A DNA stretch of 64,000 bases from Paucibacter sediminis (GTDB taxonomy: Bacteria > Pseudomonadota > Gammaproteobacteria > Burkholderiales > Burkholderiaceae_C). Location: contig NZ_CP116346.1 in the NCBI RefSeq assembly GCF_030254645.1, positions 1,344,001 through 1,408,000 on the forward strand. Reading direction: 5' to 3'. Position numbers and translations under genes: made by a program. Shown in pieces: positions 16,251 to 24,009 of this stretch. Positions within the stretch are counted from its first letter, which is position 1. Each line of letters begins with the position of its first letter. The notes under the pieces are model-generated. The model was given only the letters and a program-made list of their open reading frames with translations. It was not told the DNA's origin and made no database searches.

Positions 16251-18646
16251 AGCCCGCGCCAGGCGCGCGCACGCTGCTGCAGGTGCTGCTGGCATTCGCC
16301 GCGGTGCTGGCGCTGACCCTGCTGGCCTGCGCGCTGGTGGCACGCGAGCAGCAGCGCCAGGTCGACGCCCGCTTCGCCAGCGACACCCGGCGCCTGCTGA
16401 CCCAGGTGGACACGCGGCTGCAGTCGCACTTCGCGGCGCTGCGCAGCATCAGCGGCCTGTTCGCGGCGCAGCCCGAGCTCAGCCGCCTGCAATTCCATCA
16501 GTTCCTGGAGCGCTTGCGTCTGCGCGAAAGCACGCCGGGCTTTCAGGCCGTGCAGTATGTGCGCGTGCTGCCCGAGGCCGAGCGCGTGGCCTTCGTCACC
16601 AGCGTGCGCGGCGACCGTACGCTGGAGGCCGGCGGCTACCCGCAGTTCGACATCCATCCGGTGCAGGCGCAGGCGCTGCACTATGTGATCGAGTACAACG
16701 AGCCGATGCGCGGCAACGAGCGCGCCTTTGGCCTCGATCTGGCCGCCGCGCCGGCCCATCTGCAGGCCTTGGAGCTCGGGCGCGACAGTGGCATGCCGGT
16801 GGCCACCGCACCGCTCACGCTGGTGCAGGACGAGGCCGGCCGCACCGGCTTCGTGGTGCGCATCCCGATCTATCGCCGCGGCGCGCCGCTGGACGAGCTG
16901 GCACAGCGCCGCGCCGCGCTGCAGGGCTTCGCCGCCCTGGTCTACCGCGCCGGCGACCTGATGCGCGGCGCCATCGATGCCCAGCTGCTGCCCGCCCTGC
17001 GCGTGCGCATCAGCGACATCGGCTATGCCGAGCCCCGGCCCGGCGGCGCCGCTGCGGCCGCGCCCATGCCCTTGTTCGACAGCGCCCCTGACACAGCAGC
17101 GGCGCCGGCCGCGGGCCTGACGCGGCGCGACACCCTGGTGGTGGGGCAGCGCCTGTGGGCCTTCGAATTCAGCGCGCTGCCCGGCGGCCGCTACGCGCCC
17201 GAGCACGCGCGCCTGCTCGCCATCCTGCTGCCCGGCCTGCTGATGGCGCTGCTGTGCGCCGGCCTGGTGGCGGCCTGGGCCAGCCGGCGCGCGCTGGCCC
17301 TGCAGCTGGCCAGCACCCTGGCCGAACAGAAAGCCATCTTCGACAACGCCGCGGTGGGCATCGAGTTCGTCAGAGACCGGCGCATCCAGGCCTGCAACAG
17401 CGGCCTGGCGGAGATGCTGGGCTATCGCGCCGAGGAGCTGGTGGGCGCCTCCACGCGCGTGCTGTTTGCCTCCGACCAGGCCTTCGAGGCGGCGGGCAAG
17501 GCCGCCTATGCCGCCATCGCCGCCGAGCAGCATTGGATCGGCGACGTCGAATGGGTGCGCAAGGACGGCAGCCCGATCCAATGCCGGCTGCACGGCCGGC
17601 ATATCGACCCGCAGCACCTGGAGCTCGGCTCGGTCTGGGTGTGCTATGACATCAGCGCGCTGCAGGCCGCGCAGGCGCAGCTGATCCAGCACGAGAAGCT
17701 CGCCTCGCTGGGCCAGCTGGTGGCCAATGTGGCACACGAGATCAACACCCCGATCGCCGCCATCAAATCCAGCAGCCTCAACCTCGGCGACGCACTGGCG
17801 CTGTGCCTGAGCGAGTTGCCGCGGCTGTTCCAGCTGCTGGAGCCGCCCGTGCAGGCCCTGTTCATCGAGCTGACCCGGCGCGCCAGCCTGCCGGCCAGCC
17901 CGCTCAGCACCCGCGAGGAGCGCCAGCGCATGCGCGAACTCGGCGAGGCGCTGGAGCAGGCCGGCGTGAGCGAGGCGCGCCGCGCGGCCGGCGTGCTGGT
18001 GCAGCTGGGCGAAACAGGGCTCAGGCCCGAGCTGCTGGCGCTGCTGCAGCACCCGCAGCAGGCGCTGATCCTGCAGCTGGCCGAGGCCGTGGCCACCCTG
18101 CTGCGCAGCGCCGGCAACATCAATGCCGCGGTGGACCGGGTGGCCAAGATCGTGCTGGCGCTGAAGCGCTTCTCGCGCAGCGACCCCCAGGGCCAGCCAA
18201 CCGCCACCGATCTGCGCGAGAGCCTGGATACGGTGCTGACGCTGTACCAGAACCAGTTCAAGCAGGGCGTGGAGCTGGTGCGCGACTACCAGGGCGATCT
18301 GCCGCCGCTGCCCTGCCTGCCCGACGAGCTGCACCAGGTCTGGACCAACCTGATCCACAACGCCCTGCAGGCCATGAACTATCGGGGCGTGCTGCGCATC
18401 AGCCTGCGCCGCCAGGGCGACGCGGCGCTCGTGTCGGTGGCCGACACCGGCAGCGGCATCCCCGCGCAGCTGCATGCGCAGATCTTCGAGCCCTTCTTCA
18501 CCACCAAGCCGGTCGGCGAGGGCAGCGGCCTGGGGCTGGACATCGTCAAGCGCATCGTCGCCCGGCATGGCGGGCAGATCGAGGTGCACAGCGAGCCCGG
18601 CCAGGGCGCCCGCTTCGAGGTGCGGCTGCCCTACCCGGCCGCGTGA
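16247..18646 (+). CDS. CHASE-PAS sensor histidine kinase with DHp insertion
   Basis: 799 aa if read from CTG 16247, which overlaps the upstream stop as CTGA behind GGGAGG; GTG 16283 is the main alternative and would shorten the protein by 12 residues. Order: TM1 about 12-32, periplasmic CHASE domain about 70-235 (ESTPGFQAVQYVRVLPEAER, then GFVVRIPIYRRG), TM2 about 320-342, PAS about 350-465 (FDNAAVGIEFV, MLGYRAEEL, WVRKDGSPI), HisKA His497 in NVAHEINTPIAAIKSS, and HATPase_c (NLIHNALQAM, DTGSGIPA, GEGSGLGLDI). As in the first kinase, about 127 residues separate His497 from the second DHp helix at Asn624. It is probably a partner for the two KPW receivers upstream. Confidence 0.88.
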   Translation: MKPAPGARTLLQVLLAFAAVLALTLLACALVAREQQRQVDARFASDTRRLLTQVDTRLQSHFAALRSISGLFAAQPELSRLQFHQFLERLRLRESTPGFQAVQYVRVLPEAERVAFVTSVRGDRTLEAGGYPQFDIHPVQAQALHYVIEYNEPMRGNERAFGLDLAAAPAHLQALELGRDSGMPVATAPLTLVQDEAGRTGFVVRIPIYRRGAPLDELAQRRAALQGFAALVYRAGDLMRGAIDAQLLPALRVRISDIGYAEPRPGGAAAAAPMPLFDSAPDTAAAPAAGLTRRDTLVVGQRLWAFEFSALPGGRYAPEHARLLAILLPGLLMALLCAGLVAAWASRRALALQLASTLAEQKAIFDNAAVGIEFVRDRRIQACNSGLAEMLGYRAEELVGASTRVLFASDQAFEAAGKAAYAAIAAEQHWIGDVEWVRKDGSPIQCRLHGRHIDPQHLELGSVWVCYDISALQAAQAQLIQHEKLASLGQLVANVAHEINTPIAAIKSSSLNLGDALALCLSELPRLFQLLEPPVQALFIELTRRASLPASPLSTREERQRMRELGEALEQAGVSEARRAAGVLVQLGETGLRPELLALLQHPQQALILQLAEAVATLLRSAGNINAAVDRVAKIVLALKRFSRSDPQGQPTATDLRESLDTVLTLYQNQFKQGVELVRDYQGDLPPLPCLPDELHQVWTNLIHNALQAMNYRGVLRISLRRQGDAALVSVADTGSGIPAQLHAQIFEPFFTTKPVGEGSGLGLDIVKRIVARHGGQIEVHSEPGQGARFEVRLPYPAA

Positions 18647-18666
18647 GCGCCGGGTAGGGCGGGCTC

Positions 18667-18743
18667 TCAAGCAAACGCAGGGCCGTTCCCGAATTTGCTT
18701 GACCCCCTCGGGGGGCCTGACGCGAAGCGGCAGGTCTGGGGGT
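18667..18743. repeat. Compound inverted repeat between kinase and 58-aa gene
   Basis: A perfect 9-bp inverted repeat (TCAAGCAAA at 18667-18675, TTTGCTTGA at 18694-18702) is followed at once by ACCCCC (18702-18707) pairing with GGGGGT (18738-18743), enclosing CCTG/CAGG (18716-18719, 18731-18734) and an alternative CCCCC-TC-GGGGG fold. There is no T-run. It could act as a terminator for the converging transcripts or be a dispersed extragenic palindrome. Confidence 0.45.
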
Positions 18744-18745
18744 GC

Positions 18746-18922
18746 TCAGTAGTAGCGCGAGCGCAGATCGGCATGGGCGCGCCAGCGCGCCTCCGCGCGC
18801 GCGGCCCAGGCCTCGAACCAGCGGTCCAGCAAGGGGCGTGGCGCGGGCGAGGCCTCGGCAGGCGCGGCCGGCGGGCGTGGCGCGGGCCCGGTACCGGGCA
18901 GTTGGGCAGGCGTGGCGGTCAT
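18746..18922 (-). CDS. Small 58-aa protein, unknown function, divergent from LysR gene
   Basis: Reads MTATPAQLPGTGPAPRPPAA, a Pro/Ala-rich linker, then PLLDRWFEAWAARAEARWRA, a basic amphipathic helix, ending SRYY. ATG 18922 has AAAGGA 7 nt upstream. No signal peptide or membrane segment is seen. It faces a LysR regulator across 117 bp, the classic layout of a LysR target. I do not recognise a family; the short Trp/Arg helix loosely recalls DUF1127-type small proteins but lacks their core motif. Coding status is supported by the ribosome site and the divergent position, not by homology. Confidence 0.55.
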   Translation of the reverse strand: MTATPAQLPGTGPAPRPPAAPAEASPAPRPLLDRWFEAWAARAEARWRAHADLRSRYY

Positions 18923-19039
18923 GGCGATTCCTTTCGGGGCTGTCGACGCGCCCTGTTGGCGTCCGATATGGCACATGCTATGTTTGCAACTTCGCACCAA
19001 CAACTGCGTAACTTGCAGCGCAAGTTTGCAAATTTGCAC
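18923..19039. promoter_or_regulatory. Divergent control region with repeated TTGCA and a 12-bp palindrome
   Basis: This 117-bp gap is A/T-richer than its surroundings. TTGCA occurs at 18984, 19013, 19026 and 19034, and TGCAAATTTGCA at 19027-19038 is a perfect palindrome touching the ATG at 19040. The second palindrome half occupies the place of the LysR ribosome site, so binding there could autorepress. The regulator that binds is not proven. Confidence 0.45.
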
Positions 19040-19948
19040 ATGGCCACCAGCCTGGAAAGCCTCAACTGGGATGACTTGCGCTATGCCCTGGCGATTGCCG
19101 AGGCCGGCTCGCTGGCCGGCGCCGCGGCGACCCTGGGCGTGCGCCATACCACCGTGCTGCGGCGCCTCGACGCCCTGGAGCAGCGCCTGGGCGCGCGCCT
19201 GTTCGAACGCCGCCGCCAGGGCTATGCGCCCACCGAGGCCGGCGAGCTGATGGCGGCGCAGGCGCGCGAGATGGCGCCGGCGATTGCCGAGATGCAGCGC
19301 CGCATCCTCGGCGCCGATCTGCAGCTGCAGGGCACGCTGCGCCTCACCACCGCCTTCGTCGCCACCCTCTATCTGCTGCCCGAGCCGCTGGCGGCGTTCC
19401 GGCGCAGCCACCCCGGAATCGAGGTGGAGGTGAACGAGAACTCCTCGCTGGTGGACATGTCGCGCCGCGATGCCGACGTGGCCCTGCGCATGAGCGCCAA
19501 GGTGCCCGAGCATCTGGTGGGGCGGCAGCTGGGCGAGCTGCGCATGCGCGTGTATGCCCAGCGCGGCGCGGCCAATCTGCCGCAGCGCGTGCTGCCCACC
19601 GCCCAGCTGTGCCGCGACTATCCCTGGATAGGCTTCGACCGCGAACGCCGCTCGCGCTTCTTCGACCGCTGGATGCTGGAGCATGTGCCGGCCGAGAACG
19701 TGGTGATGCGCCTGGACCTGCTGCACCCCGCGGTGGCGATGGCGCGCACCGGCCTGGCGCTGGCGCTGCTGCCCACCAGCGTGGAACGCTACGAGCCCGA
19801 GCTCGTGCCGGTGTCGCCGGTGCTGGACGATGTCAGCACCCCGGTCTGGCTGCTCACCCACCCGGACCTGCGCCACACCGCGCGCGTGCGCGCCTTCATG
19901 CAGGAGGTCGGCGCGGCGCTGGAGCGGGCGCTGGCGGAGGCGCCGTAA
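19040..19948 (+). CDS. LysR-family transcriptional regulator
   Basis: 302 aa. The N-terminal winged helix (LNWDDLRYALAIAEAGSLAG, then HTTVLRRLDALEQRLGARLF) is typical LysR; the rest is a two-lobe effector domain (GTLRLTTAFVATLYLLPEPL, VDMSRRDADVALRMS). The effector is unknown. ATG 19040 starts the conserved helix but has no Shine-Dalgarno, only a palindrome; in-frame ATGs at 18968 and 18980 would add 24 or 20 residues and also lack one. The divergent 58-aa gene is the obvious candidate target. The 3' end is convergent with the lipoprotein gene, 9 bp away. Confidence 0.9.
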   Translation: MATSLESLNWDDLRYALAIAEAGSLAGAAATLGVRHTTVLRRLDALEQRLGARLFERRRQGYAPTEAGELMAAQAREMAPAIAEMQRRILGADLQLQGTLRLTTAFVATLYLLPEPLAAFRRSHPGIEVEVNENSSLVDMSRRDADVALRMSAKVPEHLVGRQLGELRMRVYAQRGAANLPQRVLPTAQLCRDYPWIGFDRERRSRFFDRWMLEHVPAENVVMRLDLLHPAVAMARTGLALALLPTSVERYEPELVPVSPVLDDVSTPVWLLTHPDLRHTARVRAFMQEVGAALERALAEAP

Positions 19949-19957
19949 GGGCGGGCC

Positions 19958-20611
19958 TCACTTGCCACTCTTCGCCTCGCCAAGGCCCTGCACGTTCAGC
20001 TGCAGCTGGCCGGTCGGCGACGAACGCAGCAGCGACTTGCCGTCGTGCCCGTTGTAAACATTGAACATCACCGGCCCGGCCATCACGGTCTGCACCGTCA
20101 TCATCGAATAGGCGCGCTCCACCGAGGCCGACAGGTCCGAGCCGTAGATGGCCAGGTAGCGTTCCTGCGCATCGCCCGGGTTGAAGAACACCGTGCGCTC
20201 CAGGTCATTGCCGCGATTGCGCAGGGTCTTCTCGTCGAAATAGCGCGTCAGCTTGTAGTTGGCATCGAACACCGCCACGCGCGGGATGAACAGGGCCGAG
20301 TCCTGCAGGCTGCCCTGCGACTTGCTGCTCAGCGCCACCGAGTAGGGCGTGACATAGGCGGGCAGCTCGTAGAGCAGGAAGAAGGCCTTGTTGCCGCCGA
20401 AGTCGAAGGCCTGCGCCTGCGTGTCGATCACCAGCTTGGCCTCGCCCAGCGGCAGGGGCTGCATGCGGGCCTGCTGCAGGCTGACGCAGCACAGCGGCGC
20501 CTGCTGCAGGGCCTCACGTCCATCGGCCACCAGCTTGGCGGCATTCGGTACCGTGGCGCAGCCCGCCAGCGCCACGCAGGCCAGCACCAGCGCGAACTGG
20601 CCCGGCCTCAT
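19958..20611 (-). CDS. MalM-like periplasmic lipoprotein
   Basis: 217 aa, with lipobox LAGC near residues 15-18 and no membrane helix beyond the signal. The blocks FDFGGNKAFFLLYELP, VTPYSVALSSK and LFIPRVAVFDANYKL resemble the MalM (maltose operon periplasmic protein, PF07148) family, whose biochemical role is poorly defined. No maltose genes are near. ATG 20611 overlaps the stop of the upstream lipoprotein gene by 4 bp, so the two are made together and perhaps form an outer-membrane lipoprotein pair. The MalM call rests on pattern resemblance. Confidence 0.7.
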   Translation of the reverse strand: MRPGQFALVLACVALAGCATVPNAAKLVADGREALQQAPLCCVSLQQARMQPLPLGEAKLVIDTQAQAFDFGGNKAFFLLYELPAYVTPYSVALSSKSQGSLQDSALFIPRVAVFDANYKLTRYFDEKTLRNRGNDLERTVFFNPGDAQERYLAIYGSDLSASVERAYSMMTVQTVMAGPVMFNVYNGHDGKSLLRSSPTGQLQLNVQGLGEAKSGK

Positions 20612-21330
20612 GGGCGCTTCAGGTCTTGCGCGATCTGGGCCGCGATCGCCTCCAGCCCGGCCAGCAGGCCCTGGCGGGTCTTGACCGGATCGGCCACCAG
20701 GGCATCGATGTTGGCGAAGCGGTACTGCGGATCCGAGGCCATGTGGATGGTGGGTGCGTTCGGCACCGCATAGCCATAGGTGAAGGTGTCCTCGTACAGC
20801 GTGGCGCCGCTGAGCGCGTCGAAGGTGCGCACATTGGCAATCAGGCGCGGGAAATAGTCGCTCGATGGGCCGGCGGCCCAGTAGCCGCCCGTCAGACGCA
20901 CCGCCATCACCGCATCGCCCTTGCCCTGCGCCTTGGCCTGGCCCAGCACCTCCTCGTCGCGCAATTCCTTGGGCAGCATGGTGATCGAGGTCTGGTAGCC
21001 CAGGTCGCCCAGCTTCTGTGTCAGCTGCGCGCTGAAGCGTTCCTGCAGACGGGTCTCACCGACATTGATGGCCGCGGTCAGCTTGGCCGATTTGCTCTGC
21101 ATATCGGCCGCCGCCACCAGGCCGCCGATGAGGCCGAAGCTCATGCCGGGATGCGCCAGGATGGCCACGTCGTAGCTCTCCTGGTTGGGGTTCTGGGTCA
21201 CCAGCACGGCCTTGATATGCCCGGCCGCCGCGGCGTTGAACGCCTGCTTCTTGGGCGCTTGCGCGCAGCCCGTGAGCAAGGCCAGCGCCACGCAGGCGCC
21301 CAGCAGCCATGTCTGCTTCGTCTTCTTCAT
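20608..21330 (-). CDS. Lipoprotein of unknown function
   Basis: 240 aa. Signal and lipobox MKKTKQTWLLGACVALALLTGC; the mature part contains IKAVLVTQNPNQESYDVAIL, a glycine-rich GMSFGLIGGLVAAADMQSK and a C-terminal helical stretch. It looks secreted and lipid-anchored, with no enzyme motif visible. It is first of a two-gene leftward unit with the MalM-like gene. I do not recognise a named family. Confidence 0.75.
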   Translation of the reverse strand: MKKTKQTWLLGACVALALLTGCAQAPKKQAFNAAAAGHIKAVLVTQNPNQESYDVAILAHPGMSFGLIGGLVAAADMQSKSAKLTAAINVGETRLQERFSAQLTQKLGDLGYQTSITMLPKELRDEEVLGQAKAQGKGDAVMAVRLTGGYWAAGPSSDYFPRLIANVRTFDALSGATLYEDTFTYGYAVPNAPTIHMASDPQYRFANIDALVADPVKTRQGLLAGLEAIAAQIAQDLKRP

Positions 21331-21501
21331 CTTGATCCTCCCTGCGCCAACCGTGCACCTCGCCCGGTCTCATGACGGCGCCAGCTTTCTTATGGGGGCG
21401 GATTCTGGCAGGGCGCGATGACGCAAGTCAGCAGGGGAAGCCCGAGGGCGCTTGAAAAGTTTCGCGCGCGCCCCACATGGCCCAGATCGCCTGGAGCCGC
21501 C

Positions 21502-21918
21502 ATGATCGTGACCTGCCCCCACTGCCTCACCAAGAACCGCGTGCCTGCCGAGCGCGCCACCCAGGACCCGGTCTGCGGCAAATGCGGCCAGGCCCTGCTG
21601 GCCGGCCAGGTGCTGGAGCTGGGCGAACACAACTTCGACGCCATCGTGGCCGGCAGCGAGTTGCCGGTGCTGGTGGACTTCTGGGCGCCCTGGTGCGGAC
21701 CCTGCCGCATGATGGCGCCGCAGTTCGAGCAGGCGGCGCGCCAGCTCAAGGGCCGCGCCCTGCTGGTCAAGGTCAACAGCGACCAGGCCCAGCAGCTCGC
21801 GCAGCGCTACGCGATCCGCAGCATCCCGACGCTGATCCAGTTCGGCAACGGCGGGCGCGAGGTGCAGCGCATCAGCGGCGCGCTGCAGGCGGCGCAGATC
21901 GTCGGCTGGATGCGCTAA
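21502..21918 (+). CDS. trxC: Thioredoxin 2 (TrxC)
   Basis: 138 aa, matching E. coli TrxC (139). The N-terminal zinc module has two CxxC pairs (CPHC at about 5-8, CGKC at about 30-33), which separates TrxC from TrxA; the thioredoxin fold follows with active site FWAPWCGPCRMMAPQ and cis-Pro segment RSIPTL. It is a cytoplasmic disulphide reductant linked to oxidative stress. ATG 21502 has GGAG 6 nt upstream. It probably has its own promoter in the 171 bp before it and is not obviously linked to the electron-transfer genes that follow. Confidence 0.95.
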   Translation: MIVTCPHCLTKNRVPAERATQDPVCGKCGQALLAGQVLELGEHNFDAIVAGSELPVLVDFWAPWCGPCRMMAPQFEQAARQLKGRALLVKVNSDQAQQLAQRYAIRSIPTLIQFGNGGREVQRISGALQAAQIVGWMR

Positions 21919-21926
21919 AACGCCCA

Positions 21927-21946
21927 GCGCGCCGGGCGCGGCGCGC
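21927..21946 (+). terminator. GC hairpin after trxC
   Basis: GCGCGCC (21927-21933) pairs perfectly with GGCGCGC (21940-21946) across 6 nt, starting 8 bp after the trxC stop. It has no T-run, so it is a weak terminator or an mRNA 3' end stabiliser. Confidence 0.35.
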
Positions 21947-21984
21947 AAGACCTGGCCCCGGCCATGCGCTACCATCAAGGCGCC

Positions 21985-24009
21985 ATGAACCAACTGCCCG
22001 CCTCAGCGCAATGGCTGCACATCGACTGGATGCTGCTGATCGCGCTGGGCTGGTTGGCGGTGGGCATCGCCGGCGCGCTGGCCCTGCACCGGCTGGCCCT
22101 GGTGGCGCGCTGGCTGTTCCCGGCCGGCGGCTTGCTGGGCCTGGCGCTGTTCGGCGTGGCCCTGAGCGCGCTGCTGGCCACGCCCGAGACGGCGCTGCTG
22201 CCGGTGGGCCTGCCGGGCCTGCCCTTCCACCTGCGCCTGGACGCGCTCTCGGCCTATTTCCTGATGGTGATGGGCGGCGCCTCGGCCGGCATCTCGGCCT
22301 TTGCGGCCGGCTATTTCCGCTCCGGCGAGGGCACGCCGCCGGGCCTGCTGTGCCTGGAGTACCACGTCTTCCTGGTCAGCATGCTGGGCGTGCTGCTGGC
22401 CGACGACGCCTACTCCTTCATGGTGATGTGGGAGACCATGGCGCTGGCCTCCTTCTTCCTCGTCACCGCCAACCACCGCATCCCCGAGGTGCGCAGCGCC
22501 GGCTATCTCTACCTGACGATGGCGCGCATCGGCGCGATCGCCATCCTGCTGTGCTTCGGCGTGCTGCAGGCCAATACCGGCGACTACAGCTTTGCCAATA
22601 TGCGCGCGCAGGCGCTCAGCCCCTTCTGGGCCTCGGCGGGCTTCGGGCTGGCGCTGCTGGGCTTTGGCGCCAAGGCGGGCGTGCTGCCCCTGCATGTGTG
22701 GCTGCCCGAGGCGCACCCGGCCGCACCCTCGCCGGTCTCGGCGCTGATGAGCGGGGTGATGCTCAACACCGCCATCTACGGCCTGCTGCGCGTGACGCTG
22801 GACCTGCTGAGCGCGCCGCTGTGGTGGTGGGGCGGCGTGCTGCTGGCGGTGGGCCTGGCCACCGCGCTGTTCGGCGTGGTGTTCGCCGCGGTGCAGACCG
22901 ACATGAAGCGCCTGCTGGCCTACTCGTCGATCGAGAACATGGGCCTGCTGTTCGTCGGCATGGGCCTGACGCTGATCTTCAGCGCCTATGCGATGAAGCC
23001 GATGGCCGCGCTGGCGCTCACCGCCACGCTCTACCACGTGGCCAGCCATGCCTGCTTCAAGAGCCTGCTGTTCCTGGGCACCGGCAGCGTGCTGCATGCC
23101 ACCGGCGAGCGCAACCTCGGCAAGCTGGGCGGGCTGATCCGTTGCATGCCCTGGGTGGCTTGGCTGAGCCTGCTGGGCGTGCTGGCCAGCGCCGGCCTGC
23201 CGCCGCTGGGCGGCTTCGTCTCGGAATGGCTGCTGCTGCAGAGCTTTCTGTTCGCGCCCGGCCTGCCGGTGCCGCTGCTGACCATGCTGATCCCGGTGGT
23301 GGCGGCGCTGATCGCGCTGGTGTCGGCGCTGGCGGGCTACACCATGGTGAAGTTCTTCGGCGTGATCTTTCTGGGCCAGCCGCGCGAAGACAAGCTCGCC
23401 CAGGCACACGACGCCGGCCACTGGGAGCGCGCCGGCATGCTGTGGCTGGTGCTGGGCTGCCTGGCGCTGGGCCTGCTGCCCAGCCAGTTCATCCAGCTGC
23501 TGGACCCGGTCACGCAGCAGCTGGTGCGGGCCGGCCTGGGCGCGCAGGTGGCCGCGCATGGCTGGCTGCTCGCGCCGGTGAGCCTGGATCAGGCCAGCTA
23601 CGGCCCCGTCATCTTCCTGCTGGGCATCCTGGCCTGCTTCGCGCTGGCCTTTGTGCTGGTGCGCCGGCTCTACCATGGCCGCCTGCGCCGCGCGATCCCC
23701 TGGGCCTGCGGCTTCCCCTGGGGCACGGCGCGCATGCAGGACAGCGCCGAGGGCTTCGGCCAGCCGATCCGCCAGATCTTCGAGCCCTTCTTCCTGATGC
23801 GGCGCGAGCTGCCCTCGCCCTTCGACAGCCAGCCGCATTACCGGGTCCAGGTGGACGATCACTTCTGGCGTTGGCTCTACCTGCCGCTGGCCGAGCTGGC
23901 CGCGACGCTGGCGCGCCTGATCGGCCGGCTGCAGCAGGGCCGCATCGCGGTCTACCTGCTCTACAGCTTCCTGACCCTGATCGCCACCTTGTTGGTCGTA
24001 CAACGATGA
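21985..24009 (+). CDS. hyfB: Hydrogenase-4 subunit B-like antiporter-type membrane subunit
   Basis: 674 aa, as E. coli HyfB (672). A polytopic protein of the NuoL/MrpA-type proton-translocating family, with segments WETMALASFFLVTANH, GAKAGVLPLHVWLPEAHPAA, SALMSGVMLNTAIYG, MKRLLAYSSIENMG and LYHVASHACFKSLLFLGTG. Conserved Glu and Lys of the proton channel are visible in these segments. It heads a six-gene unit. ATG 21985 is preferred, with AAGG 7 nt upstream, over ATG 21964. The stop overlaps the next start by 4 bp. Expected role: ion pumping coupled to electron transfer in the hydrophilic arm. Confidence 0.92.
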   Translation: MNQLPASAQWLHIDWMLLIALGWLAVGIAGALALHRLALVARWLFPAGGLLGLALFGVALSALLATPETALLPVGLPGLPFHLRLDALSAYFLMVMGGASAGISAFAAGYFRSGEGTPPGLLCLEYHVFLVSMLGVLLADDAYSFMVMWETMALASFFLVTANHRIPEVRSAGYLYLTMARIGAIAILLCFGVLQANTGDYSFANMRAQALSPFWASAGFGLALLGFGAKAGVLPLHVWLPEAHPAAPSPVSALMSGVMLNTAIYGLLRVTLDLLSAPLWWWGGVLLAVGLATALFGVVFAAVQTDMKRLLAYSSIENMGLLFVGMGLTLIFSAYAMKPMAALALTATLYHVASHACFKSLLFLGTGSVLHATGERNLGKLGGLIRCMPWVAWLSLLGVLASAGLPPLGGFVSEWLLLQSFLFAPGLPVPLLTMLIPVVAALIALVSALAGYTMVKFFGVIFLGQPREDKLAQAHDAGHWERAGMLWLVLGCLALGLLPSQFIQLLDPVTQQLVRAGLGAQVAAHGWLLAPVSLDQASYGPVIFLLGILACFALAFVLVRRLYHGRLRRAIPWACGFPWGTARMQDSAEGFGQPIRQIFEPFFLMRRELPSPFDSQPHYRVQVDDHFWRWLYLPLAELAATLARLIGRLQQGRIAVYLLYSFLTLIATLLVVQR

